From: Glaciecola sp. UBA2563
Lineage (GTDB): Bacteria > Pseudomonadota > Gammaproteobacteria > Enterobacterales > Alteromonadaceae
Length of the DNA: 64,000 bases
Reading direction: 5' to 3'
Assembly: GCA_002340325.1 (NCBI GenBank)
Contig: DDLV01000108.1
Location: 1 to 64,000 of the forward strand
In this document: positions 38,563-48,583 of the stretch, in pieces
Position numbering within the stretch: position 1 is the stretch's first letter
Layout of the letters: the number at the start of each line of letters is the position of its first letter
Translations under genes and position numbers: made by a program
The notes under the pieces: model-generated
What the model was told of the DNA's origin: nothing
What the model saw: the letters and a program-made list of their open reading frames with translations, nothing else
The model's database searches: none

Positions 38563-38996
38563 CACATCCAAATGTAGAAAAAGACGACAGTTTCCAAGCG
38601 CCTGAAGAATTATTGCAAGCGCAAGCGTTGGCGAATCTACTTGATTATGCAGTGCGCATCCCTGTTATTGGTATTCGTGTTGGCCTAGACTCGCTGGTGG
38701 GGCTTATCCCAGTCCTAGGGGATGGCATAATGTTTTTTGCATCAATGCGGATCCTTTACTTGGGATACAAAATGAACCTACCGAAACCACTGTTAGGCAA
38801 TATGTTGCGCAACAGCGTTTTTGATATGCTGCTTGGATTCATACCTTTGGTAGGAGATATCTTCGATCTTTTCTTCAAAGCTAATATCAAAAACGTTCGA
38901 ATTATGGAGCAATATTGGGTGTCTCAAAACAAGGATATAATTGATGCATATGCTAAGAAAAAATACGACGAGTGGCAGAGTAGCATCGAGAATTAA
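38559..38996 (+). CDS. DUF4112 membrane-associated protein
   Basis: 145 residues from GTG at 38559, overlapping the hemH stop by four bases. Two hydrophobic segments built on a repeated motif: LVGLIPVLGDGIMFFASM and MLLGFIPLVGDIFDLFF, both with the Gly-Asp turn typical of DUF4112. The N-terminal part (RIPVIGIRVGLDSL) is also family-standard. Function unknown; coupling to hemH suggests shared expression but no direct functional tie. Confidence 0.88.
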   Translation: MTHPNVEKDDSFQAPEELLQAQALANLLDYAVRIPVIGIRVGLDSLVGLIPVLGDGIMFFASMRILYLGYKMNLPKPLLGNMLRNSVFDMLLGFIPLVGDIFDLFFKANIKNVRIMEQYWVSQNKDIIDAYAKKKYDEWQSSIEN

Positions 38997-39007
38997 ACAA
39001 GCACTAT

Positions 39008-39391
39008 CTAATCTTTTTTGCTAACACCATCACTATCCACGGCGTATTTTTCTAAATCATCTAAGCTAATCACCTCTAATGCTTTAATGTTTGTTGATGA
39101 CAACACCACCGGTGGCGCAACGCCTGCGTCAAACGCTTGTTTCCATCTACCTGCACAGACGCACCATTTATCTCCATCCTTCAATCCTGGGAAATCATAT
39201 TGTGGATTTGGTGTTGATAAATCATTACCCACTGACTTCGAATATTCCAAAAATTCGTCGGTAACAAGTGCGCATACACTGTGATTACCAAAGTCGCTTA
39301 TTGGGACATAACAAAACCCTTCTCGTGTGTAGCCCGTATTACCGCAACAGAGACGAAGAGGTTGACCGTAGACGTTTTTTGCGTTTGCCAT
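39008..39391 (-). CDS. DUF2237 family protein
   Basis: 127 residues, soluble. Diagnostic stretches: NVYGQPLRLCCGNTGYTREG, HSVCALVTDEFLEYS, FPGLKDGDKWCVCAGRWKQA and VVLSSTNIKALEVI. Six or more conserved Cys, two of them adjacent near the start, hint at metal or redox chemistry, but no function is established for the family. Convergent with DUF4112 (11 bases apart) and divergent from ubiG, 38 bases away. Confidence 0.9.
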   Translation of the reverse strand: MANAKNVYGQPLRLCCGNTGYTREGFCYVPISDFGNHSVCALVTDEFLEYSKSVGNDLSTPNPQYDFPGLKDGDKWCVCAGRWKQAFDAGVAPPVVLSSTNIKALEVISLDDLEKYAVDSDGVSKKD

Positions 39392-39429
39392 ATTTTTACT
39401 TAATAAAGTGTTGTTTCAAGGTATATACG

Positions 39430-40197
39430 ATGTTAGACAAAAGTGAGCTTAAAAAAGTCAGTAAAAATGATAGTGAGGTATCTCCTGATGAAATAGCGCG
39501 TTTCGACAAAATGGCTGAGGCATGGTGGGACCCCGATGGAGATTATAAAGCTGCTATCGCCTTTAACGAAGCGCGTGTCAGTCATTTTATCGAAAAAATC
39601 TGCGACCATTATAATCGAAAGTCCAATACAGCCAATTGCCTAAGAGATATCTCCATACTGGATTTAGGCTGCGGTGGTGGATTAGTGTCAGAGGCAATGG
39701 CAAGTCGAGGAGCCCAAGTGACTGGAATTGATGCCAGCGAATTGAGTATCGAGGTAGCAAAACGTCATGCAGCAAAATCACGCCTTTCGATAACTTATGA
39801 GCATACACTTGCGAGAGAACTTATTAAGCGGCAACAAAAGTTTGATGTTGTTATTAACGCTGAGGTCATTGAACATGTGCCTGACCAAAAAGGGCTGGTA
39901 AAACAATGCAGTCAACTCACAAAAAAAGACGGGTTAGTGATACTCGCTACTTTGAATAGGACGATCACAGCATACTTTATCGCGATAATCGGTGCAGAGT
40001 ACATTATGCGTTACCTACCAATTGGCACGCATAGCTGGGGTTATTTTGTCAGCCCACTGCAGTTGAACAGTTGGGCATCATTAGCTCAGTTAAAGTTGAT
40101 GCAAGAAATTGGTATGCGTTTCAATCCATTTTCTAAAAAATGGTCTTTTACCGATAGTCTAAAAGTTAATTATGTACAAACTTACCGAAAACTATAG
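39430..40197 (+). CDS. ubiG: 3-demethylubiquinol / 2-polyprenyl-6-hydroxyphenol O-methyltransferase
   Basis: 255 residues from ATG at 39430 (AAGG upstream). The open frame runs 54 codons further back through the neighbouring divergent gene, which is not credible as coding. UbiG carries out both O-methylations of ubiquinone synthesis. Marks: ARFDKMAEAWWDPDGDYK at the start, SAM-binding DLGCGGGLVSEAMA, INAEVIEHVPDQ and LNRTITAYFIAIIGAEYIMR, the last matching the membrane-binding loop of UbiG. The N-terminus has a short Ser/Asp-rich extension. Confidence 0.94.
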   Translation: MLDKSELKKVSKNDSEVSPDEIARFDKMAEAWWDPDGDYKAAIAFNEARVSHFIEKICDHYNRKSNTANCLRDISILDLGCGGGLVSEAMASRGAQVTGIDASELSIEVAKRHAAKSRLSITYEHTLARELIKRQQKFDVVINAEVIEHVPDQKGLVKQCSQLTKKDGLVILATLNRTITAYFIAIIGAEYIMRYLPIGTHSWGYFVSPLQLNSWASLAQLKLMQEIGMRFNPFSKKWSFTDSLKVNYVQTYRKL

Positions 40198-40286
40198 CGC
40201 AAATTTCCTTAAAGAATAATGGCGATTAATTCGATACTAATATATTGGGGAAAGAGAAATTAGTTAACAATATAGAGTCTAAGTAG

Positions 40287-41387
40287 ATGATCGTTGTATT
40301 GCTGATAGTGATTAATCTGTTGCTACTGTTAGTGATCGGAATAGGCGTTGCTATGATTTATGGAAAAGTAAAAACAACAACGACATTTTCCGACAATGAG
40401 GTGAAATCCCTCAAGCGTAAACATAGAAATGAAACAAGCTATAAGAAGAATTCAGAAGACTTGCAACTTCGAATCAACAAACAAGCGGACGATGCGTTAA
40501 ATGCAATGTCAATGCTGCAACGGTTTGTACCCAAACAATTCATTGAACACTTCAGACATCATGGACTAGATTCAATTGAATTGGGACATGCTATTGATAC
40601 TAATGTTTCCATAATGTTCTGCGATATCAGAGACTTTACTGGTCTGGCTGAAAATATGCAGCCAAAAGAGTTAATGAACTTTCTGAACTCTTATTTCTAT
40701 CGCATGAACGCGCGCATACATGAAAACGCAGGATTCATCGATAAGTTTATTGGCGATGCGATTTTAGCCATCTTTGATCGACATACGTCTAACGAAAATA
40801 GCTCAGTTGACGCAATTAATGCATCAATCGAGATATACAAGGCGTTAGAGCTCTATAATTCACATCGACAAAAAAGCGGGTATCAACCTATTAAGATCGC
40901 AATAGGCCTGCACCATGGAAGTGCTGTGCTTGGAACTGTTGGTTCAGAAGATAGGATGGACACCACTGTTATTGGTGATACTGTAAATGTGGCAGAAAGA
41001 ATCGAAAAACTCAGTACAGAGTATGATGTTGATATTTTAGTAAGCGGCAGTGTATTAAACAACGCTAAAAAACATAGCAACTTTGCATATAGATTCGTCG
41101 ATAGACTTAGAGTTAAAGGAAGGCAAAAAATCATTGATGTCTATGAAGTATTCGATCATTTGTCCGATCAACAAAGAAGCAATAAGATTTCTGTGGCCGA
41201 TCTTATAGAACAAGGTGTGATGAATCGAATGAAGTACGAATGGGATGATGCATTAGCGTGTTTTGAAGAAGCGATAAAACGCGAACCTCAAGATCGCCTT
41301 GCTTTTTACCACTTAAAAAAGTGTATTGAATTAAGAAACGCCCATAGAGCTATGCTAAGTAATGATGAACTAGACATCCTAATCTAG
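40287..41387 (+). CDS. membrane-anchored class III nucleotide cyclase, probable adenylate cyclase
   Basis: 366 residues. One N-terminal transmembrane helix (about 3-25), a coiled linker (about 40-80) and a class III cyclase domain (about 105-290). Catalytic residues are intact: metal ligands Asp113 (MFCDIRDFTG) and Asp157 (FIGDAILAIF), adenine-selecting pair Lys153 and Asp225, and transition-state residues Asn234 and Arg238 in GDTVNVAERIE. This points to cAMP rather than cGMP. The C-terminal 60 residues look like one or two TPR-type helices (WDDALACFEEAIKREPQ). A membrane anchor plus coiled linker suggests signal input from a partner protein. Monocistronic by spacing; a degenerate GGDEF gene follows 240 bases later. 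Confidence 0.88.
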   Translation: MIVVLLIVINLLLLLVIGIGVAMIYGKVKTTTTFSDNEVKSLKRKHRNETSYKKNSEDLQLRINKQADDALNAMSMLQRFVPKQFIEHFRHHGLDSIELGHAIDTNVSIMFCDIRDFTGLAENMQPKELMNFLNSYFYRMNARIHENAGFIDKFIGDAILAIFDRHTSNENSSVDAINASIEIYKALELYNSHRQKSGYQPIKIAIGLHHGSAVLGTVGSEDRMDTTVIGDTVNVAERIEKLSTEYDVDILVSGSVLNNAKKHSNFAYRFVDRLRVKGRQKIIDVYEVFDHLSDQQRSNKISVADLIEQGVMNRMKYEWDDALACFEEAIKREPQDRLAFYHLKKCIELRNAHRAMLSNDELDILI

Positions 41388-41628
41388 GCGACAATAAAAA
41401 CTACATAGTATTTCTCACCATTGTAATTTCCACTCAATTTTTTGTTCTTATTGCAGATAATATAATTAATGAAGGGCCTAATGGACAGTTGTGTTTTTAG
41501 ACGACTGTTAATTGGCCTGAAAATCTTGAACATCCTATTTACGCAGCCATTGATAACGAAAAGGACAGGTATTGATAGTACATTTAAGCATTAGCCTCTT
41601 AAATTACTCATATACGTGAAATGAATAA

Positions 41629-42822
41629 ATGAAACTCAGCCTTGAAGAAAAAGTATCACTGACAAAAATCTTGCATTTATATAAGCACGTGGGCGTGCTT
41701 GCCTTCGTGCACCCTATTATTGGGTTGATGTTGTGCGCTATTTTTTGGAACACGGTCCCCGTTCAATATCTTGGTCAGTGGATGGCGGTACTAATGGTCG
41801 TTGTACTTGCCAGAAGTTTGAGTTTTCTCAAATTTAAACGGGTTGCCAGTAATCGCCAAGGCTTAAAAGGGTATGAAATTTATAGTTTGATTTTTTCCTT
41901 TCTAAGTGGCGCATGTTTCGGCGCTGCCTTTGTTTTTCTTGCGTACACGCAACCACCCGCAACTCACACCACGATTGCACTTATGTCGATTATGCTGATC
42001 GGTGTTTCTGCATTTGGCTTCGTCTCATCAATGAAAGACACGTTCGCATTCACACTCCCTGTTTTTGGTCCACTCATCGCTTACTTTGGATATTTAATGA
42101 GCTTTGACGGATACATGCTAGCGAGCATTCTATCGCTTTATGCTATTGTTTTATTTCGGTCAATGTCACCGATATCAAGCTCATTGGATGATTTATTTGA
42201 GCTTCGCATCGTGCACGAAGAAGCGGGAAGAACGATTGAAAGTCTAGAAGGTAAATTGCGCGAAATGACAGTGGAAGACGCAAAGACGCACATCTTCAAC
42301 CGTAGATTCTTCGATTTATCGATTAACAACGAACTTCGTCGAGCGATAAGAACCAACAGCAGTCTTGCACTCGTGCTCATCGATATCGATTGTTTTAAAC
42401 ACTACGTAAATAAATACGGAATGGAAATCGGCGACAAGTGTCTGGGTGCCGTAGCCGGTATCCTAAAATCTTCGGTACAGCGCGGGGGCGAGTATGTAAC
42501 GCGATATGACGGTGACAAATTTGGCTTGATACTGCCCAATACTACAGCTGAAGAAGCCGAGCGATTTGCGTTAAAGCTGCAAGATGTCATCCTGCGAGCA
42601 AATATTGAACACAAAGCCACAACGGTACAAGGGCTTAACAGAATTTCCGTTAGCGCTGGAATAAGTGAAATTGACCATGGTATGCCTATCGACAGAAAGG
42701 ACCTTATAGCGAACGCAGAAGCTGCTTTGAACCATGCAAAACATCTTGGACGTTGTTCTATTGTTGTACACAGAGATAAGATGGAGTCTGCTGTCTCACG
42801 TCAAGCTCTGAGTCTGGAGTAA
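41629..42822 (+). CDS. membrane protein with degenerate GGDEF domain
   Basis: 397 residues: five or six transmembrane helices (about 20-180), a short coiled linker (200-215) and a GGDEF-type domain (215-385). The signature reads DGDKF (294-298) instead of GG(D/E)EF, and the upstream FKxxND substrate loop reads FKHYVN (256-261), so both the active-site loop and the guanine contact are changed. The metal Asp pair in LIDIDCF (252, 254) is kept. It is probably not an active diguanylate cyclase; it may be a c-di-GMP/GTP sensor or structural partner. Alternatively a divergent cyclase. No EAL domain, no N-terminal signal. Next to a cyclase of the cAMP type. Confidence 0.85.
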   Translation: MKLSLEEKVSLTKILHLYKHVGVLAFVHPIIGLMLCAIFWNTVPVQYLGQWMAVLMVVVLARSLSFLKFKRVASNRQGLKGYEIYSLIFSFLSGACFGAAFVFLAYTQPPATHTTIALMSIMLIGVSAFGFVSSMKDTFAFTLPVFGPLIAYFGYLMSFDGYMLASILSLYAIVLFRSMSPISSSLDDLFELRIVHEEAGRTIESLEGKLREMTVEDAKTHIFNRRFFDLSINNELRRAIRTNSSLALVLIDIDCFKHYVNKYGMEIGDKCLGAVAGILKSSVQRGGEYVTRYDGDKFGLILPNTTAEEAERFALKLQDVILRANIEHKATTVQGLNRISVSAGISEIDHGMPIDRKDLIANAEAALNHAKHLGRCSIVVHRDKMESAVSRQALSLE

Positions 42823-42907
42823 ACATAGACAACGCACGCATACAGAGTTGCTTTTTTGACGCCTTCTGTAACACTTGCTACAGGTTAAAAAAGCTTAGGC
42901 TCTACAA

Positions 42908-43516
42908 ATGCATATCTACGACACAAAGACAGCGCCAACCCCACGTCGTGTGAGAATTTTCTTAGCCGAGAAAAACATTGATATCCAGTACATTCAAGTC
43001 GACATCGTCACTGGAGAAAACTTATCCAGCGAAATGAGGGTGAAAAATCCAATTGGCAAAGTTCCAATTTTGGAATTAGACGACGGAACTTGCATTGCTG
43101 AAAGTGATGCCATATGCACCTACTTTGAAGCAATCCAACCAAACCCTAGTTTGCTCGGTGAAAGTCCCCTAGAAAAAGGTCTTATTGCACAATGGGCACG
43201 ACAGGTTGAATTTGGCTTGTTCATGCAGGTGGGCATGTGTTTTCAACATTCAACGGGTTATTTTAAAGATAGAATGACGCCGGTTCCTGAATTTGGTAAG
43301 CAAGCAGGAATTAATGCAAATAAGTTCTTACATCTGCTAGATAAGCGACTAGCGGATAACGCCTTTATCACGGGAGATAAGTTTAGTATCGCCGACATTA
43401 CCGCTTTTTGTGCCATTGATTTTGCACGCGTTGTCGATATCCGAATATCCGATACGCAGCAGAATTTACATCGATGGTATAGTGAAATAAAGGCTAGACC
43501 TTCTTCTAAGGCTTAA
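42908..43516 (+). CDS. glutathione S-transferase family protein
   Basis: 202 residues. Thioredoxin-like N-terminal domain (1-78): APTPRRVRIFLAEKNIDIQY, NPIGKVPILELDDG with the cis-Pro (Val-Pro) and AESDAICTYFE with the glutathione-binding Glu-Ser pair. All-helical C-terminal domain (90-200) with FITGDKFSIADITAFCAID. Substrate unknown. Its stop overlaps that of the ligase gene on the other strand (the four bases TTAA serve both stops). Confidence 0.93.
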   Translation: MHIYDTKTAPTPRRVRIFLAEKNIDIQYIQVDIVTGENLSSEMRVKNPIGKVPILELDDGTCIAESDAICTYFEAIQPNPSLLGESPLEKGLIAQWARQVEFGLFMQVGMCFQHSTGYFKDRMTPVPEFGKQAGINANKFLHLLDKRLADNAFITGDKFSIADITAFCAIDFARVVDIRISDTQQNLHRWYSEIKARPSSKA

Positions 43517-45201
43517 CCAGAGACTAACTGTAACAACTGCGTTATTGTTTCTGCTTCTTCTGCAGGTTTATCCCAGCGGATCCTATGAACACGTGGAAAA
43601 CGCATTGCAACGCCTGACTTGTGTCTATTAGATTTGTGGATTGAGTCAAAGGCGATTTCGCACACGAGTGTTTTGTTGACATCTTTAACGGGGCCAAATC
43701 GGCCTATCGTATTATTTCTCACCCACTTGTCCAATGCCTTTAATTCTTCATCAGTAAAGCCTGAATATGCTTTGCAAATAGGCAGCAGCTGTTGGCCGTG
43801 CCAACAGCCAAAGGTGAAGTCTGAGTAAAATGATGAACGAATACCGTGGCCTCGCTGTGCGTACATGACAACGGCATCAATGAGCAAAGGATCTCTTTTC
43901 CATTTGTACCAATAACCCTTTGGACGCCCGGCTACATAAGTAGAAGAGCGCCGCTTTATCATGAGACCTTCTACGTAATGTGAATTTTCTCGTGTAACAT
44001 TACTGCGAATTTCACTAAGTTCTTGAAGGTTCTCAAAAGCAATACCTCGCGATAAAAACAGGAACGAAAACGTTTGTTGGGTGTACCAAGATGAAAGCTG
44101 CTGCATTCTCTGGTCAAGCATCATGCCTCGCAAATCATTGCCATTCAAAAATAAGCAGTCATATAAAATTATTCCCACTGGATAGGCAGATATTAGCTTC
44201 TTAGATGGCTTTTTCTTATTCAAGCGTTGCTGTAAATTGTTAAAACTACCGATCGTGACACTCGTTGTATGATTTACCTTGCTAATCACAAAAATGTCGG
44301 CATTCTTTTCTATTTTGCTGTCCTTGCAATCAAGGTGTTCTAATGCAACCAATTCACCATCAAAAACGCCGTTGATATCCTGGTAATTAAGGTTTTCAAC
44401 AATATCAGGAAAAGAATAACTTATATCATCACCTGTACGACTGTATAAGGCCCTGCCATTTTCGGACACTGATAACTGAACACGGATACCATCGAATTTC
44501 CATTCAGCTCTAAACTTATCCGGCAGTATTGTGTTTAAAACGCCGTCATCCGCTGGATGAGCAAGCATTACTGGTTGAAAAACAACTCTATCACTTACGT
44601 CTGGTAGCTCTCCATTTCCATCTAACCACGTCAATAACTCGATGTAGGGAGGTTTAATTGCATGCCAAACTCTCTCAATATCTTCTAAAGTAACGTCGGG
44701 GTTGTTTTCTTTGCCGTATTCGGCAAGCACTTTCTTTAAAAACCTGGCGGATACACCGATACGAAGCCCTTTAGTGCCTAATTTTAATAGGGCCCAGCGC
44801 TGCGAGGCATTCAACTTATTCAGCAGCTGCGTTAGAAACTGCGCGTTTTGCACCTGATTACCTGATTTGAAGGTACCGATTATATTGCTCAATGTTGGAA
44901 CTTGTTTTAATGGGGGAGGATCATTCTCTGCTTCTCGCCAAAGATGTGATACTGTTTCACTCATCTCACCTACGTAGTCATAACTCAAGTCAAATAACAC
45001 AGGGTCAACGCGTCCAATGGTTAAATCCTTTATCATTTTTCGCTTGAAAAATTGAAAGTCTAATGTGCCGGCTATAGCAGAAACTGCCCAGCCACGCTCA
45101 GGATCAGGCGTTGTTCGCAAATACTCTTTAAGGAGTGTTGCCTTCACATTATTACTGTTGATGAAATACAACTTATCCACAAGATTGGCAAATGCTTGCA
45201 T
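43513..45201 (-). CDS. ATP-dependent DNA ligase of the ligase-associated repair cluster
   Basis: 562 residues. Adenylation motif EWKFDGIR with the nucleotide-accepting Lys235 and motif-I Arg240, motif III around VFDGELVAL, motif IV EGLMIKRRSST and motif V WYKWKRDPL. An N-terminal helical DNA-binding domain of about 200 residues precedes the catalytic core, and a short OB-fold follows. This is the LigB/LigC-like bacterial ligase encoded with a DEXH helicase, MBL-type exonuclease and PdeM phosphoesterase. It acts beside the essential NAD-dependent LigA in strand-break repair. The start codon overlaps the stop of the exonuclease gene by one base, so the two are co-translated. Confidence 0.93.
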   Translation of the reverse strand: MQAFANLVDKLYFINSNNVKATLLKEYLRTTPDPERGWAVSAIAGTLDFQFFKRKMIKDLTIGRVDPVLFDLSYDYVGEMSETVSHLWREAENDPPPLKQVPTLSNIIGTFKSGNQVQNAQFLTQLLNKLNASQRWALLKLGTKGLRIGVSARFLKKVLAEYGKENNPDVTLEDIERVWHAIKPPYIELLTWLDGNGELPDVSDRVVFQPVMLAHPADDGVLNTILPDKFRAEWKFDGIRVQLSVSENGRALYSRTGDDISYSFPDIVENLNYQDINGVFDGELVALEHLDCKDSKIEKNADIFVISKVNHTTSVTIGSFNNLQQRLNKKKPSKKLISAYPVGIILYDCLFLNGNDLRGMMLDQRMQQLSSWYTQQTFSFLFLSRGIAFENLQELSEIRSNVTRENSHYVEGLMIKRRSSTYVAGRPKGYWYKWKRDPLLIDAVVMYAQRGHGIRSSFYSDFTFGCWHGQQLLPICKAYSGFTDEELKALDKWVRNNTIGRFGPVKDVNKTLVCEIAFDSIHKSNRHKSGVAMRFPRVHRIRWDKPAEEAETITQLLQLVSG

Positions 45202-46217
45202 TAAGAATTAGCATCCTCTTCATAACCCACTAATGAAAGCGCCTTTGCTTTGAAGCCAAGTGTTTTGGCAAAATGTACTAGCGCTTCTTCACGGCCATGT
45301 GTGACCCAAAGCTCATCAGGATTGATATCTTGTAACGTCTGAATTAACTCATTCCAGTCCGCGTGGTCACTTATAATCAAAGGTAATTCTGCGCGTCTCT
45401 GCTTTGAACGCGCCCTAATTTGCATCCAGCCTGACGCCATGCAAGTCATCACATTAGGCAGTTTTCGAGACCATCTATCATTTAATGCCGAAGGTGGCGC
45501 AAGCACAATTTCTCCGGCCAGTGTTTTGGTATTTTCTACCGATGAGACAGGGATAAGTTCTCCTAATATCATTCCTTGTGTTTCGTAGTATTTACACAGA
45601 TTGATCAAGGCACCATGAATATAAATTGGCTTGGTATAGTTTAACTCACGGAGTGCGATTATAACTCGCTGGCACTTCCCTAATGCATAGACGCCAACAA
45701 GGTGGCAGCGCTGTGGAAACAATGCAAGTGAATCAAGGAGCTTTTGCATTTCCCGTTCAATCGGTGGATGTGTAAAAACAGGTAGTCCAAATGTTGCTTC
45801 GCTAATAAATACATCACATTTGACAACGTCGAATGCGGTACAAGTCGGATCAAAATGTCGCTTGTAATCACCCGAAACGACAACTCTGTAATCGCATGCT
45901 TCAATTACCGCTTGTGCTGAACCTAGAATGTGTCCTGCTGGCGCAAAACGAAGCGTTCCCTCACCCAAGACCTTTTCTTCAGAATATGCCATAGGCACAC
46001 TTCGCTCACAAAAATCATCACCGTAACGAATGCGCATAATGTCCAGTGTTTGTGGGGTTGCATAAACTTCCGAATGACCTGGTCGCGCATGGTCAGCATG
46101 TCCGTGGGTTATAATCGCTCTTTGAACAGGCGTTACAGGGTCGATGTAAGCGGCAAGTGGCTTGCAATAGAGTCCGTTTTTGTCAGACCTTAACCATGTT
46201 TGAGGGTGTGCTTTCAT
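45201..46217 (-). CDS. ligase-associated DNA exonuclease (metallo-beta-lactamase fold)
   Basis: 338 residues, beta-CASP/MBL nuclease of the SNM1-like group. Metal site HGHADH (His38, His40, Asp42, His43) and a later SDHADW. It belongs to the manganese-dependent nucleases encoded with Lhr-type helicase and the ATP ligase in bacterial repair clusters. The N-terminus (WLRSDKNGLYCKPLAAYIDP) is typical, so ATG 46217 is right, yet it follows a large hairpin by three bases and has no ribosome site. Translational control through this hairpin, or read-through from the chemoreceptor gene, is likely. Confidence 0.93.
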   Translation of the reverse strand: MKAHPQTWLRSDKNGLYCKPLAAYIDPVTPVQRAIITHGHADHARPGHSEVYATPQTLDIMRIRYGDDFCERSVPMAYSEEKVLGEGTLRFAPAGHILGSAQAVIEACDYRVVVSGDYKRHFDPTCTAFDVVKCDVFISEATFGLPVFTHPPIEREMQKLLDSLALFPQRCHLVGVYALGKCQRVIIALRELNYTKPIYIHGALINLCKYYETQGMILGELIPVSSVENTKTLAGEIVLAPPSALNDRWSRKLPNVMTCMASGWMQIRARSKQRRAELPLIISDHADWNELIQTLQDINPDELWVTHGREEALVHFAKTLGFKAKALSLVGYEEDANS

Positions 46218-46220
46218 TAA

Positions 46221-46265
46221 AAATGCGTGCGGCTTTTTGTTTTATACAAAAAGCCGCACGCATTT
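46221..46265 (-). terminator. 20-bp hairpin between chemoreceptor and exonuclease genes
   Basis: An uninterrupted stem: bases 46221-46240 pair with 46246-46265 around a 5-base loop. On the minus strand ATTTTT follows, as in an intrinsic terminator for the chemoreceptor gene ending at 46297; the tail then merges with the exonuclease start codon at 46217. The stem also contains T- and A-runs. Confidence 0.8.
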
Positions 46266-46296
46266 GGTTTATTTTTGGGTGTTTATATATGCGATA

Positions 46297-48342
46297 TCAG
46301 TGAAGTTTAAAACTTGATACCATGTCAGCAAGTTTACTCGCCTGATTTTGCATCTTTTCGGAAGAAGCTGCTGCCTCTTCAACCATTGATGCATTCTGCT
46401 GTGTCATTGTATCCATGCCTTTAACGGCTGCGCTGATTTCAGCAATGCTCGATGCTTGTTCTGCCGATGCGCTATCTATCTCAGACATGATGTCATGGAC
46501 GTGCTTGATAGATGTAACAATTTGCTGCATTGTGTCGCCGGAGCTGCCAACTAATTTGTTCCCATCTTCAATTCTCGATACTGAGTCTGATATTAGCGTT
46601 TTGATGTCTTTTGCGGCATTTGCTGAGCGTTGAGCAAGGGTTCTTACCTCGGCTGCCACGACGGCGAAACCGCGGCCTTGTTCACCTGCACGAGCCGCTT
46701 CTACAGCAGCGTTAAGCGCCAAAATATTTGTTTGGAAAGCGATCCCATCAATCACACCGATTATTTCAGAGATCTTTCCAGCTGATTCTGTAATTGAAGC
46801 CATTGTGCTCACCACTGACCTGTTCAATTCACCGCCACTTGTCGCTACATGCGACGCATCCACTGCAAGTCCATTTGCCTTGTTTGCGTTTTGTGAATTA
46901 AGACTGATGGTTTGCGCAAGTTGTTCCATGGTTGCTGCCGTTTCTTGCAAGCTGTTTGCTTGTTGTTCGGTCCTTGATGACAATTCCATGTTGCCCTTTG
47001 CAATTTCAGCGGCAACATTACTTGTTGTCTTAGCTGCATCGCTAATCCGCTTGATAATGTCGTTCAAATGAGAAACAAAGTGATTCATCTCCAGCGCAAG
47101 CCCGTAAAATTCATTCGTCTTATCAACGTCTATAGTGGCGCGGAGATCGCCTTTTGAGAGCTTCATCAGGGTGTTTTTAATATCGGTTATGATGTTTTTT
47201 CTTTCGGTGATATTACTCGCGTACTTAACAACCTTATATGGATTACCATTGCTGTTGAAGATTGGGTTGTATGACGCTTGCAGCCAGAGCGTTTCGCCAT
47301 TTTTAGCCACTCGCTCTATTTCATCAGCCATGAATATTCCTTTACCAAGGTCAGTCCACAGTTTTCTGTATTCGTCAGTATTCGCCTGTTCTGGTTTCAT
47401 GAAGATGCGGTGATGTTGACCCTTGATTTCTTCTAGTGAGTAACCAGTTGTTGCCAAAAACGCGTCATTTGCAGCAATGATAGTTCCATCGAGATTGAAT
47501 TCGATAACAGCTTGTGACCTTTTAATCGCTTCTATTTGACCAGCATGGTCGTTGTAAATACGTTTTTGTTCGGTTATATCCGTTGCGAATTTTATGACTT
47601 TAACGACAACACCTTTTTCGTTAAATACAGGGTTATAAGACGCAGACAACCAAATTTCGTGTCCACCTTTCCTAACGCGTTTCGCTTCGGAGCTAAAGAA
47701 TTCACCAGACTTTAGGCGTTGCCAAAAGGTGCTGTAATCTGCTGAGTTTTTGATTTCTTCCGGTGCAAACATACTGTGGTGTTTACCCACAATTTCGTTT
47801 AGTTCATAACCCATTGCAGCTTGAAAGTTACTGTTGGCGGTGAGAATTGTGCCATCTGGTGTAAATTCAATGACTGCCTGCGAACGGTCCATTGCGTCTA
47901 AGATCGCAGACTTATTTACGTAGTCTGACACGTCTTGCCATTGCACCAAAATGCCTAGTTTAGAACCGCCACTAGTGGTTAGCTGCGATAACGTGAAACG
48001 ACCGTGTGCGTGCTCGTTTTCAACGTCGATTTGTTTGTCAAAAGGGAGTTTCTTGTAGTTGGGTAAAATAGTCGAGACGAGACTACCCACTATATTTGAA
48101 GATTTGGATTTCGGTGCTATTTTCGTGAATGCCGAACTACTGTCTTTAACATACGTATCCATTGCGTCATTAGTAGCTACAATCTTTCCTTCATTGGATA
48201 CTAAAAAAGAGGCAACGCAACAAGCGTTAAAAGTTTGATTCGCTAAGGCCAATAGTTGTTCAGCTTCGCTAACTTGTTGTTTTTTTTCTTGCTGATCAAT
48301 GTCGTCGAGAATGCCACTTTTGAATTTGCTAAAAATTGTCAT
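46297..48342 (-). CDS. methyl-accepting chemotaxis protein with three PAS domains, cytoplasmic
   Basis: 681 residues without a transmembrane segment. A first PAS-like region (about 35-130), then two closely similar tandem PAS domains (about 150-265 and 275-390: [20 protein letters not shown] and [20 protein letters not shown]), a short HAMP-like stretch (about 395-445), and the kinase-control coiled coil with the receptor tip [20 protein letters not shown] (about 560). This plan matches soluble sensors such as BdlA that couple redox or small-molecule cues to motility or biofilm dispersal. It sits between the two halves of the ligase-associated repair set and reads in the same direction as the exonuclease-ligase pair. 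The tandem PAS pair looks like a recent internal duplication. Confidence 0.95.
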   Translation of the reverse strand: MTIFSKFKSGILDDIDQQEKKQQVSEAEQLLALANQTFNACCVASFLVSNEGKIVATNDAMDTYVKDSSSAFTKIAPKSKSSNIVGSLVSTILPNYKKLPFDKQIDVENEHAHGRFTLSQLTTSGGSKLGILVQWQDVSDYVNKSAILDAMDRSQAVIEFTPDGTILTANSNFQAAMGYELNEIVGKHHSMFAPEEIKNSADYSTFWQRLKSGEFFSSEAKRVRKGGHEIWLSASYNPVFNEKGVVVKVIKFATDITEQKRIYNDHAGQIEAIKRSQAVIEFNLDGTIIAANDAFLATTGYSLEEIKGQHHRIFMKPEQANTDEYRKLWTDLGKGIFMADEIERVAKNGETLWLQASYNPIFNSNGNPYKVVKYASNITERKNIITDIKNTLMKLSKGDLRATIDVDKTNEFYGLALEMNHFVSHLNDIIKRISDAAKTTSNVAAEIAKGNMELSSRTEQQANSLQETAATMEQLAQTISLNSQNANKANGLAVDASHVATSGGELNRSVVSTMASITESAGKISEIIGVIDGIAFQTNILALNAAVEAARAGEQGRGFAVVAAEVRTLAQRSANAAKDIKTLISDSVSRIEDGNKLVGSSGDTMQQIVTSIKHVHDIMSEIDSASAEQASSIAEISAAVKGMDTMTQQNASMVEEAAASSEKMQNQASKLADMVSSFKLH

Positions 48343-48532
48343 ATATAAATACCGAAAAATTTATCAGAGATAACGTTGCGGTTAGGTGCTCGATTTTATA
48401 TCCGAAACTCCTCAACCATCTAATGGTATACATCGACCAAAAAATAAAATATTTGAATGAAAAATCATCAGTTTTAGTAAAAACAATTGTGTAAAGTGGA
48501 CAAAATTAAACTATCCGATACGCTCGGTTTTA

Positions 48533-48561
48533 TTGACTGTTTTTATACGCCTATGTTTAAC
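48533..48561 (+). promoter_or_regulatory. candidate sigma-70 promoter of the Lhr-type helicase gene
   Basis: TTGACT (48533-48538), 17-base spacer, TTTAAC (48556-48561), 22 bases before the TTG start at 48584. The -35 box is strong, the -10 box weak. Confidence 0.4.
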
Positions 48562-48583
48562 CTGAAAGTGGAGACACAAACGA

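Noticed and set aside
39268..40197. Long form (309 residues) of UbiG
   Set aside because: The first 54 codons overlap the divergent DUF2237 gene and read as nonsense; ATG 39430 gives the normal protein.
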